Assembly: GCA_039583875.1 (NCBI GenBank)
Contig: CM077166.1
Span: forward strand, 81,032,564-81,096,563
DNA: 64,000 nucleotides
Source: Platanthera guangdongensis
Lineage: Eukaryota; Streptophyta; Magnoliopsida; Asparagales; Orchidaceae
Direction: 5' to 3'
Shown here piece after piece: positions 1 to 10,368 of this stretch (position 1 is the stretch's first letter; each line of letters opens with the position of its first letter). The notes beneath the pieces are model-generated. The model was not told the DNA's origin and did not search any database. It saw only the letters and a program-made list of their open reading frames with translations. The position numbers were made by a program, and so were the translations under genes.

Positions 1-180
1 TCTTTTGTTTTCTTGCTGTGGCTGTGATTGGTAGTTAGTTGTTGCTGGGTTTTTTATTTTAATCTATTTCTTACAGCACTAGGACTAATCTGCATTATCC
101 AGCAGAGAATTTTATAAAACTCTGAATACTCTATTCACCCCCCCCCCTCTAGAGTATTCCTGTCTAACAGCTCACTTTCA
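1..180 (+). repeat. Copia-1 5' LTR, last 180 bases
   Basis: This stretch matches 11027-11202 apart from scattered substitutions and a shorter C run, and it ends in CTTTCA directly before the primer site. It holds the U5 motif TATTCACC(C)n TCTAGAG that ends all four copia LTRs here. The C run is 11-12 bases in this copy and is broken by an A in the 3' LTR. Confidence 0.9.
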
Positions 181-200
181 ATTGGTATCAGAGCAGGTTC
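181..200 (+). other. Copia-1 primer binding site (initiator Met tRNA)
   Basis: ATTGGTATCAGAGC follows the LTR end directly. TGGTATCAGAGC is complementary to the 3' end of plant initiator tRNA-Met, the usual primer for Ty1/copia minus-strand DNA synthesis. Confidence 0.92.
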
Positions 201-290
201 CTTTGGTTGTACATGCTAACCCTTGAACCAAAGATCCTTTGTTAGATCTAAATCTTATTTTTATTTCCATTTAGATTTATATACACAGCT

Positions 291-2398
291 ATGGCATCAA
301 ACAAAGATTATGCAAGCACCAAACCTCCAGTTTGCAACCTTAACAGGTTTGCCATCTAGAAGGCAAGAATTAAATTGTATATGAATGTTATTGATGAGGA
401 TATATACAATTCTATTTTGACAGGTCCCCCTCAAGCTTCAACCTCTGCAACATCTACAAGCACTACTGCAGTTCCACCACCTGAGTGGACTGAATCCTAG
501 AAGAATGCAAAGATAGCTGATGCCAAGGCTATGAACATACTGGCACAGATTATGTCAGATGACATCTTTCAGAAGGTGGCTGAGTGTACCTCTGCAAAAG
601 CAATCTGGGATTCACTCAACCAAATGGTTGCTGGCTCAGCAGATGAGAGGAAAGATAGAAGATCAAACCTCATAACACAATATGAAAACTTCAAAAAGGA
701 TGAAACAGAAACAGTTGAAGTGATGTACAACAGGCTTAGCTCCATCATCAATGAGCTACGAACCTTAGATAAAGAAATCACCTTGACTGAAGTTAATGAC
801 AAGATCCTGATGTGCTTCCCAAGCTCATGGGATTCAAGGATCTGGCCTGTCAAGGAGGCCAGAAGCCTAACTGAGATATCTACAGAATCTCTATTGGACA
901 TGTTAAAGTCTTATGAACAATTGATCAAGTCCAGGGAGGCAGCAGAGCAAAGGACACTTCCACCAGCCAGAAAAGAGCAAAGTATAGCTTTCAAGGCTGC
1001 TGAGGAGATAGAGACATCAACATCAAATGAAGAGCTCATGAGTATATTTGTCAGATGATTCTACAAGATGGCAAGAAAGGACTTCAGAAGAAAGTCATCT
1101 ACGCAATATGACAAACCCAGGTATGATAAAACACCAACTAAAGAAGTGGTGTGTTTTGGGTGCAGGAAACCTGGTCACTTCCTCTTTGAGTATCCAGAGA
1201 ACCAGAAGAAAGAGAAGAGAAGAGAGAAAACACCAAGAAACAGCACACCAGCAAATCTTCTTCCAGCAAATACAAGAGGAAGGAAAACGGTTTTGTCGCT
1301 TAATCCTGGAGTGAAACTGAGGATGAATCAACATCTTCTAACTCCAGTGAAGATGAGGAAGAAGCGAGGGCTAATGAGGTTTGCCTTCTGGCAATTGATG
1401 CTTCCAGGAGCAATTCAGAAGAAGAGGAATCAGACAATGAAGAAGCTTCAGATTCAGAAACTGATAATGTACTAACTTCTTTTGATTACACTTCAGATTC
1501 TTTTAAAATTGAATTTAAATCACTGTGTATATACTTAATAAATTCAAAAAAAGAGATTAAAACCCTTAGGGAAAATTAGGAAATTTAGAAAACATTAACT
1601 CTGAAAATAATAGGTTAAAAGATGAATTATGCTTAGCTAATGAGCAAATAACATTGTTAAAAACTGAGCTTTGTGATGCTAAACAACTTGAGGAAACTCT
1701 TAATGGGAGAAGCCTCAAGCTGATGGACATCACAAGCACTGTGAATGCCAGACTTAATGGCAAGCTAGGCTTGGGTACTTCATCAGGTTTGTTCCCCATT
1801 CTCAGGAAGAACATCTTAACAACCCCCATAAAATTTGTCACTGCTAAGGGAAAAGAAAAAGTAATCAATAAACAAACAACAGGAAATGTTTCTAAATAAA
1901 TAGGTCAAAAAACCAACAAATAGAAAACCATAGGTAACAAGGTTCAGTAGAATTTGTCGAACTTAGATCGACTAAATATAGTCAGTTCGTCGAACCCAGA
2001 TCGACGAACTCTGAACGCAAACTATAGTTATAGTTATTCGTCTAACTGCGATCGACGAACTCTGTATGATTTGTCGAGCAGAGGTCGACAAACAAGGGGC
2101 ACAAAAATGAATATATTCATTTTTGGGCAGAGATCGACGACCTCAACCCTATTCGTCGAACTCTGGTCGACGAACTCACTGAAATTCGTTCAACCAAGAA
2201 AGACTTAACCAAAACTTTAGTTATAATAGAAACTTAAATAATTCTAGGAAAGCTTTTAATCTACTAGCTAATTGGGTCATACCACCTAGGAGATATCACC
2301 CTCTAGGATATAAATCCCAACCAGAATATTCTGTTATTTCCAACTTTTCATACCAGGAAAATAAAGTACCCAAGGTAACCTGGGTCAAGAACATTTAA
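291..2398 (+). pseudogene. gag: Copia-1 gag (capsid/nucleocapsid), broken
   Basis: Gag forms the virus-like particle and packages the RNA. The ATG at 291 was chosen because the following codons align with Copia-2 gag. The frame holds a UBN2-type capsid region (about 531-960) and a zinc knuckle near 1150 (CFGCRKPGHFLFEY) whose last Cys is Tyr. An acidic, Ser-rich linker follows, then a predicted coiled coil (around 1570-1720) and a repeat-coded tail. Breaks are TAG at 357 (codon 23, Trp in the ancestral frame), TAG at 498, TGA at 1056 and a frameshift near 1290. The frame ends in a tail (PKVTWVKN) shared with Copia-2, with TAA at 2396. It cannot make a working Gag as it stands. Confidence 0.88.
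1954..2200 (+). repeat. Palindrome array inside Copia-1 gag (TTCGTCGA-N7-TCGACGAA)
   Basis: Inverted repeats of TTCGTCGA and TCGACGAA, usually 7 bases apart, recur about five times. The best copy has 10-base arms at 1984-1993 and 2001-2010. Read in the gag frame the unit encodes S-S-N-x-D-R-R-T, so the array adds a basic/polar peptide repeat to the gag C-terminal linker. The same array lies at the same place in Copia-2 (47838-48100), but Copia-3 lacks it. Confidence 0.85.
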
Positions 2399-2414
2399 CT
2401 GTTTTCCATTATAG
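2396..2414 (+). promoter_or_regulatory. Gag stop followed by 3' splice-site-like sequence, Copia-1
   Basis: The gag stop TAA lies in TTTAACT, a plausible branch point, followed by a pyrimidine-rich run and TAG just ahead of the protease. The same order occurs in Copia-2 (48291-48308) and Copia-3 (59548-59562). Splicing here is inferred, not shown. Confidence 0.4.
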
Positions 2415-5400
2415 TTGAAGAGCTGTCCAAGTGTGAATCAGACCTGGTACCTGGACAGTGGTTGCTCCAAACATATGACAGGCAGTAAGGATAATCTAAC
2501 TAATTATAAGTCCAAGCAAGGACCAAAGGTCATCTTTGGTGATTCCAAATGTGGCCAGTCAAAAGGTTTTGGAGAAGTGAAGATTGGAGCTGTCACATTC
2601 AAGAAAGTGACATATGTCAGAGGACTAGAGCATAACCTCATCTCCATAAGTCAATTATATGATGAAGGTTATCAGGTACATTTTAGTTCATCTTCATGTA
2701 TTATCTCCAATAAAGAAAGCCAAACAGTTTTAATTGGGAATAGACAAGACAATATATATTTAGTTGATTTCTTATCTGCCAATTCTGATATCTGTTTACT
2801 TAGCTTAATTAGTAACTAGAATGATTTATGGCATAAAATACTAGGTCATGTAAATCTGAAAAACATTGCTAGGCTATCAAAAGAAAACCTTGTTAGAGGT
2901 TTACCTTCTGGTCCCTATAAGAAGGAAGGCCTCTACGGGGCTTGTCAATTAGGCAAGCAAACTAAATCTAGTTTCAAATCCATTAATAAAGGTGATTCAC
3001 CTAGGATTTTGTATTTGCTACACATGGATCTATTTGGACCCATTGGTGTACAAAGCCTAGGAGGGAAATCCTACACTTTGGTTATTGTAGATGACTTCTC
3101 TAGGTTCACTTAGGTATCCTTTATGAGATCTAAGTCAGATACCTTCAAGGTTCTTACAGATTTTCTCAGGACCATACAGATTGAGTTCTCTACTCATGTT
3201 GCATTGATCAGAAGTGATCATGGCATAGAGTTTGAGTCTCTTCTTATGCATGAGTTCTGTGAGAAGGAAGGTATCAGGCATTGCTTCTCAGCTCCTAGAA
3301 CTCCTCGACAAAATGGGGTAGCTGAAAGGAAAAATAGGACACTCATTGAAGCTGCAGGTACATTACTTGCATATGCTTACATGCCACTATCCTTTTGTGC
3401 AGAGGCTATGAACACTGCAAACTATGTCCTGAACAGAAGCCTGATACATAAGCTAAAGAATAGGACTCCCTATGAATTACTAAAAGGGAAGAAACCTAAA
3501 ATAAACTATTTTAAAGTCTTTGGTTGTATATGTTATATTCACACAAACAACAAAAGATATATTAGAAAGTTTGAGGCAAAAGCTGAAGAGGGAATTTTTC
3601 TAGGATATTCCCAAGTAAGCAAAACCTATAGGGTTTATAACAAATCAACCTTAAAAATTGAGGAGTCTATCCATGTTACTTTTGATGAAGCTAACATGTC
3701 TTGCAAGGAGAAAGAAATTTCTACCAGCAGCAACTTGTAGGTACATCACATGCGTAAGTGTTTATATGGACTAAACCATACCCAAGAGGTTCCAAATCAT
3801 CCTTCTCCACAAGTCATTGAAGAAAGTGAAGATAAAGGCATTGAAGGGAGTGATATTCCCCCAACAGCAAACATAATTCCACAGGAGTAATTAATTCCAA
3901 ATGTTGTTGCAGAACTAACTCCACCAACTGATCTTGTCACACTTAGGGATCACCCCAGATCTCAAGTTATTGGAGACATATCAGCAGGTGTACAGACAAG
4001 ACATCAACTCAATCAAGATGTGATGTATGCCTATTTTCTCTCTCAGATTGAACCTCTATCCATCCATGATTCTGAGCAAGATGCCCACTGGATCATTGCA
4101 ATGTAGGAGGAATTAAATCAGTTTGATAGATGTAGAGTTTGGGATTTGGTTCCAAGGACTCAAGACTACCCAGTCATTGGAACCAAATGGGTCTACAGAA
4201 ACAAGCTGGATGCACAAGGAGTAATAGTGAGGAATAAAGCCAGGCTTGTTGCACAAGGATATAGGTAAGAAGAAGGAATACATTATGACCAGACCTTTGC
4301 ACATGTTGCAAGGTTGGAAGCAATCAGAATATTCCTTGCCTTTGCAGCTCACAAGAGATTCAAGGTCTATCAAATGGATGTGAAAAGTGCATTCTTGAAT
4401 GGAGTACTCAAGGAAGAGGTTTATGTTGAACAACCTCTAGGTTTTGTTTCTCCAACTCATCCCTCTTATGTTTACAACTGCATAAAGCTCTCTATGGTCT
4501 AAAGCAAGCTCCAAGAGCTTGGTATGAGACACTAGTCAGCTTTTTGTTAGAGCATAAATTCATTAAAGGCATTGTAGATAGAACACTCTTCACTAGACAT
4601 CATAAGGATCAAATATTGTTAGTACAAATATATGTAGATGACATAATATTTGGGTCTACTGATTCAAAATTGTGCAAGAGATTCTCTGATCTCATGCATT
4701 CTAAATTTGAAATGAGTACCATGGGTGAGCTTTCCTACTTCCTTGGTCTCCAAGTGAAGCAGCTCCCTGATGGCATCTTCATCTCCCAAGCTAAGTATGC
4801 TAAAGAGCTTATCAAAAAGTTTGGGATGGGTGATGCCTAAACAAAGAAGACACCTATGACTACAAATGCTGTAATTGATTCATATGCATATGGGAAACCT
4901 GTGGATCAGAAACTATATAGGGCCATTGTTGGTTCCCAATTATACCTTACAGCAAACAGACCTGATATCATGTTTGCCACATGCCTTTGTGCTAGGTTCC
5001 AGGTGAACCCAAAAGAATCTCACCTTTTTTTCCTAAAAAGAATTTTGAGATATATAAAGGGTTGTCCTAATCTAGGCCTATGGTATCCCACAGAATCAAA
5101 ATTTGAGTTAACTGGATACTCAGATGCTGATTTTGCTGGATGCAGGGTGGATAGAAAAAGTACTTCAGGAACTTGCCAGTTCCTGGGTATGAGATTAGTA
5201 TCCTGGCTTTGTAAGAAACAGTCATCTGTATCTGCCTCAACTGCTGAGGCAGAATACATTGCAGTAGGTAGTTGTTGTTCCCAGATGCTGTGAATACAAA
5301 ATCAATTACTAGACTATGGTATCAACTTAAATAATTCAACTCTAGTTTGTGATAACACAAGTGTTATAGCCATAGTACAGAATCTAGTCCATCACAGCAG

Positions 5401-5584
5401 GACAAAGCATATAGACATTAGGCATCATTTCATAAGAGAGTGTATAGACAAAAACAAAATTAAGCTTGTCTATATCTACACTGATTTACAAAGGGCTGAT
5501 ATATTCACCAAACCTCTGGATGAGAGAAATCATCTCTTCTTTATAAATTAGCTGGGAATGATCAATGGAGAAGACTTAAATTAG
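2399..5584 (+). pseudogene. pol: Copia-1 pol (protease, integrase, RT, RNase H), broken
   Basis: The domains run in Ty1/copia order. Protease comes first, with WYLDSGCSKHMTG near 2445. Next are the GAG-pre-integrase segment (LWHKILGHVNLKNI) and the integrase core with HMDLFGP, RSDHG and ERKNRT supplying the D, D and E residues. RT follows, with the catalytic YVDDIIFGS near 4630, and then RNase H (DADFAG, STAEAEY, ADIFTKPLD). The protease is in a different frame from the gag tail. Breaks include TAG near 3113 (Trp in Copia-2), TAG near 4106, TAA near 4266, a frameshift around 4480, TAA at 4838, TGA near 5291 and TAG near 5549. Most match CAA/CAG or TGG codons in the sister copies. The enzyme would copy element RNA and insert the DNA, but this copy is inactive. 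Confidence 0.92.
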
Positions 5585-5595
5585 TTTATGTCTGC

Positions 5596-5880
5596 ACTCG
5601 ATGAATTTGCCAAAGTTCGTCAAATGGAGCTCGACGTATAGAAAGTTTGTGAGATATTCGTCGAACGCAAGACGACGAACTCTCTGTGAGTGAAGTTGTT
5701 TTCGTCAAACGGAGATCGACGAATTCACTTCAGACAACTTTCGCCGAACGGAGCTCGGCGAAATGTCTTCAAATCTTCAGACAGAGTTCGACGAATTATT
5801 TGACTATTGATTTTTTTGTCGATCTCAGGTCGAAGAATTTTTTAATTTTTCTCGTGCAACGGAGTTTGTCGATTCATATT
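5596..5880 (+). repeat. Palindrome array between pol and ORF3, Copia-1
   Basis: Repeats of TTCGTCGAACGGAGATCGAC-type units (arms TTCGTCGA and TCGACGAA) fill the space between the pol stop and the TATA-like box of ORF3. This is the same motif as in gag (1954-2200) and the 3' LTR (9268-10110). No ORF with support lies here. Confidence 0.85.
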
Positions 5881-5887
5881 CTGGAAA

Positions 5888-5906
5888 CCCTTATATCTAG
5901 GTTTTT
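5888..5906 (+). promoter_or_regulatory. Candidate ORF3 promoter, TATA-like box, Copia-1
   Basis: CTTATATCTAGGTTTTTC aligns with CTTATAACTAGGTTTTC in Copia-2 (51775) and GGTATAAATAGGTTTTCG in Copia-3 (63123). All three sit after a palindrome array and 85-107 bases before the ORF3 ATG. A leader with CTTTCTGTTCCC follows in Copia-1 and -2. TCTCTTGCAG just before the ATG could also be a splice acceptor, so a spliced RNA is an alternative. Confidence 0.5.
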
Positions 5907-5979
5907 CTTCGACCTCCGTCCCACGCTTTCTGTTCCCTTTGCACTTGATCTTCGTTTGTCTCTCTTGCAGGTGATTCAA

Positions 5980-8914
5980 ATGGCTATTCCAGCAGGTGCC
6001 CTAACCGGAATGAAGTTTTACACGGGATTTGACGTTGACTTCGAATCCTTTCAACATTCAGATCCAATCTTTCTGCATATACTGTAACTTCTAGAGGAAC
6101 AGAAACTGAAAAATCTGATGTCAACCAGGATAAAGCTATCTGCAACTGAAATCAGAGAGTGGGTTTATACATCTACATCAGAGGAGAACACTATGATCAG
6201 AACAATTACGGGTAACTCTGTATCTTTATCTCTCGCTATACTTACTGAGATTTTTGGATTGATTAATGGTGAAGAACAGTTAGAAATCGATTCAGACGAA
6301 TATGATATGATGTTGAGTTTAATGGGATATACTGGAGATAATCCAAATAAGTTGTTAAAGAAACATCTGTCTGCCGAATTTAAGTTCTTGGCAGATATTG
6401 TAGGAAAGGTCTTACTGGGCAAGCATACTGCCCATGACTACATTACCAGACACCAGTTTCTGGTTATGTGTGCAGTGATTAATAAGAAGGAAGTGGATTG
6501 GGCTCAAATCATATTTGATTTGATAAAGAAAAAGAACAACAAGAAGGAAGTATGCTTTGGAAGGATCCTAGGGATCTTTCTGAAGGAGAACGCTGTTGAA
6601 TCCCTGGTCTCACAGACCATATTCATTAATACCAGCAAGCGGCTCACATGCACCTTGTTTGGCAGGTGGGAGAGGATCATAACTAAGCCATCCAAGGCTT
6701 CAACCTCTTCCACCCCAGCTTTTGAAAGCACCAGGGCTGTAAGAGCCACTCCCCACCCTACTAAAGAGATCATCCCCACATCTCCATCTCTTCCAACAAC
6801 TCAACAACCAACACCCTCTGTTGATATTTCCACTACATTTACATCTTCTGCCACCTCTCCACCCCTAAGATCTTTCCAACAACCCCTCATCTCCTATTCA
6901 GGAATACCATCAACCCACTCTATCCCCCCAATCCCCCACAGATTTACCAGATCCAACACCACCTTCATCTCCTCTTCCACCTCACCTATCCTCCATTCCA
7001 ACTTTTGATCTTCTGACTTCCCCCCTCCATTATCCTCCTCCTCCACACCCATCCACTAAGGATGTCCCCATACTAGATGCTACTCCTCCATCTCCACCAT
7101 CATCTATCATTCCTCCACATGTTTCTACACACACAACATCTGCAACATTCACTGCTCCAACATTGGACCCCTCCACCATATATTTCATCATTGCTATCAT
7201 CACACCCCTCATAAAATTAATAATAACAGAGGCCATTCTACCTCTTGCTACCTCTATATCTACTCTATCTGCTCAACTTTCTGCCTTCACTGTTTCCCCC
7301 TCTTCATTCAGGGGCATGGCTCCAATATATACTGAAACCAGGCAGGGGGAGATGCTTAATGAAGAAGCTGCAGTACTTCCAGCAGAAGCAGAAATCTCAG
7401 CTCCAGTAACAGCAGAGGCAGAAGCACCACTAGCAGATACAAATTTAATTTTAGGGGATGTAGATTTTATTCCTGATGATAGAGATTTAATTGATTTGAT
7501 TCATTTCATTAATACTGACATGGACTTTGATGAGTCAGTTATTGAAGAAATTCTTTATGTTTCTGAATTCCACATTAATCCCATAGTAGACTTAGTTGTT
7601 TTATTGAAAAGTTTTGATACTGCATTTTTGAAAGTTACTCCAGCAGTATATACTAATCCATCCTTGGCTATTGTAACATATACTTCTCTAATCTCTCCAA
7701 AAGTTGCTAAGCAACTTAGAGATAGTTTTGTTATTTCAATGCCAGCAGTCATGCTATCTCAAGAAGAAGTTATTTCTGTTCCAATATTTGTAATGGATGA
7801 CTCGCCCATACCAAATCTGGATGATTTGATTTTGGCTAATATAGAAGAAGAAAGTAAGGCAGCTGCTGAAAGCACTGTCAGAACCAGTTCTCCAGTCTCT
7901 CTTATTGTTTCTTCTCCTTGTCCTGTTGAAGTTCCTGCTCAAGCTATATCTCTACCTCCAACTCCTGAAAAGCCTATCATTTCTGCTGAGGCTTTGAAAG
8001 CTCTAAATGACTTATATAATAACCCTCAGGGATCAGATAATGATAATGATGATGATGAGGATGAGGAAGATGATTCTGATGATGAACCCAAGTAGAAGAA
8101 AGTATCCAAGAAAAGAAAAGCCCCTCCTCCTCCTGCTCCAAAGCCAAATCCAAATAATGACACTCCATATTATATTCTTCAAAAGATAACTCCATAGAAA
8201 GGGATGTCAGCCTAGATATGGCTATCTAAAAACTAGCAGAAGGAGAGGAAGAAAATCAGAAGATACTCTCCTCCTCCAGCTCAGAAGTATAGAAGAGATC
8301 CACCTCCTTCAGCTACTGGTGCTTCAAGCACATCTTCTCAAGGATCTGCCGCACTTCAAACATATCAAAGACACCAAGGGAGATCACATGGAAGCATCCA
8401 ACACTGGCAATATTCTTCGGGAAAGCAACATCAACAGCAGCAACAAAATCAACAGCAGCAACAACATCAGCAACAACAACAACAATCCAATGAACATCAA
8501 ACAGCTGAAGGCTCTAAAAGACCATCTTCTCCTCCTGTTCCTTTTGAAGATCCTGAAACAGCTACTACTGCTAGAATGACCAGGTTCTGGGAACTAGTAG
8601 GCCTTTCATTGATTAACAAAGCCAAATCTGAAGGAAAGGATACTACAGAATATTCAACAATGTTAAAGTACAGGAAAGAAGAACTTAAGAGATTTGATAA
8701 AGCTAACAAGATTTTCAATGTGGATGATTACATGAAGTTGCACCCAGAAGCAGTTGTCCCTAGAGCTACATCTTTGAAGATTATAGGGGCTGCTGATATG
8801 ACTATGACAAAATGCAAGCTTCAAATCCAAAAAGAGAAATTGTGTTTACAAAGTATGGAGAGAAGGGCAAGCAAGAAATGCCAAAGGAAAAGAAACAGAA
8901 GAAGTAAATTTTGA
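5980..8914 (+). pseudogene. Copia-1 ORF3, large accessory protein of unknown function, broken
   Basis: The ATG at 5980 follows a conserved leader. The frame is open except for TAA at 6085, then shifts within the Pro/Ser/Thr-rich part near 7000-7160 and continues to 8914 with a few stops (8093, about 8194, 8212, 8227). Ignoring breaks it would be about 980 residues. Domains in order: an N-terminal alpha-helical region with FLADIVGKVLLGKHTAHDYI and GRILGIFL; a Pro/Ser/Thr-rich stretch; a hydrophobic/amphipathic segment near 7180-7300; an acidic run (DDEDEEDDSDDE); a basic and Gln-rich run; and a conserved C-terminal module (NVDDYMKLHPEAVV, IIGAADMT). Copia-2 and -3 carry homologues. SIRE elements are known for an env-like third ORF, but I see no clear signal peptide or fusion peptide, so the function is open. 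Confidence 0.75.
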
Positions 8915-9070
8915 ACTCTTTTGTTTTCTACAAATTGTCTATAACTACTATATATTTTATGTATATATATATATCTGCTGCATGTGTTAGTGATCTCTGT
9001 CAGATATATGTTTTTTTATGCTTGTTTATTTTTCAATGTTGATTTGAGTATATAATTAGTGACCTCACCC
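8915..9070 (+). other. Spacer between ORF3 and polypurine tract, Copia-1
   Basis: This is AT-rich DNA with a short (TA)n run near 8960. I see no gene. Copia-2 lacks most of this spacer and its polypurine tract. Confidence 0.6.
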
Positions 9071-9084
9071 AAATAGGGGGAGAT
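9071..9084 (+). other. Copia-1 polypurine tract
   Basis: AAATAGGGGGAGAT lies directly before the TGTTGG start of the 3' LTR. It is the expected plus-strand DNA primer. Confidence 0.88.
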
Positions 9085-9267
9085 TGTTGGATACCTAGTA
9101 AGATTTGGGCTAGGTTCACTAAGTTAGGATCATATGACCCACAATGTATAGCCAGGGTCATAGTTATGTCCTAGAGTCTAGGCCAAGTCCTTAGCGTCAA
9201 CATCACATGGACCAGCCATCAACAAGACTTCCAGAGACTCAAGACTTAGAAGATTTCAACTCTGTAA

Positions 9268-10110
9268 AGTGAGTTCGATGTTTTTAGAACCCAGGTCGAC
9301 GATTTTCATGCTCAGCTCGACGACCTCGGAGAAAATTCTCTGAGCTGAGCTCAATGAACTCTATTCTTTGGTCGACGAAAACTTGGATTACAACCACACT
9401 TCAAGTTCAGGAAAGCTCAAGATATCCAAGTCCTTAGAATCAGACTTTGGTCAACGAACTCTATTATTTGGTTGACGAATCTTTGGACTACTACAGCATT
9501 CTGTCAAGACTATGTTCTCTAGTCTCAGGTCGATGAACTTAGTTCTCTACCCGATGAATTCTGGATTATCTACTTCAGCAACTTAGAACCAGAAGACTTG
9601 TGTAGACACTCAGAGTATATGTCGACACCAACTGAGTCAACACTAGAAGCACTTATGTCGACACACAGATCATCAGTCGACACTTTGGAAAGGTTGTGTC
9701 GACACCATATAGAAAACTTGTGTCGACACACATGATATCAGTCGACACCACCTGTGTTGACACCAGGAGTAATTGTGTCGCCACACAAAATATTTGACAA
9801 CTCCAGAAACTCAGCTCGACGAAATCAAATCTTAGGTCGACAGATTCTGGAGACTTTAACTTTCATTTCAGATACAACTGTGAATATTCTAAGTCCAGAA
9901 TAGTTGCTGAACTCCAGTCGACGAACAAAGTTATCAGCTCGACGAACTTCAGATGCAGAAAAGGCAAAGTTTCAGAAGCATACAGTTCTGTTATCAAATT
10001 GATGATATTGGAACTTAGCTCGACGAACAGAAGTTATATGATCGACGAACACAGCAACTCAGCTCGACGAATGGTGGACTCAGCTCGATGAATTCTGTCA
10101 TCAATTCGAT
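9268..10110 (+). repeat. Mixed palindrome array in Copia-1 3' LTR U3
   Basis: TCGACGA/TTCGTCGA units flank a central block, about 9600-9790, of TGTGTCGACAC units. The latter are the type found in the Copia-3 and Copia-4 LTRs. The array therefore mixes the motifs of two copia groups. It ends about 250 bases before the TATA box. Confidence 0.82.
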
Positions 10111-10359
10111 GATTCCAGACTTAGCATTTATTCCTTCTGTCCTCAGTCTGTGACAATAATTTCTAAATGATTAATGATAAAATATTCTCTGAATATTACC
10201 ATTGGACGGTACATTAATCACGGCTTTCATCTGAATTATTGTTTTCCATTATTCCAACGGACAGTTGGGGAAAGGAATCAATGCAGTTTATTTTCAAGGA
10301 CCGCCAACATTGATTGCCGAATAAGGATTCAAATTTTGAATGGAAATTCACTCAGCAAA

Positions 10360-10368
10360 TATAAAAAG
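10360..10368 (+). promoter_or_regulatory. Copia-1 3' LTR TATA box
   Basis: TATAAAAAG lies downstream of the U3 palindrome array and upstream of a pyrimidine-rich stretch, the normal place for the LTR promoter. Confidence 0.6.

Noticed and set aside
7163..7300. Transmembrane anchor in Copia-1 ORF3
   Set aside because: The matching part of Copia-2 is only amphipathic, so the hydrophobic look is not conserved and a membrane role is not supported.
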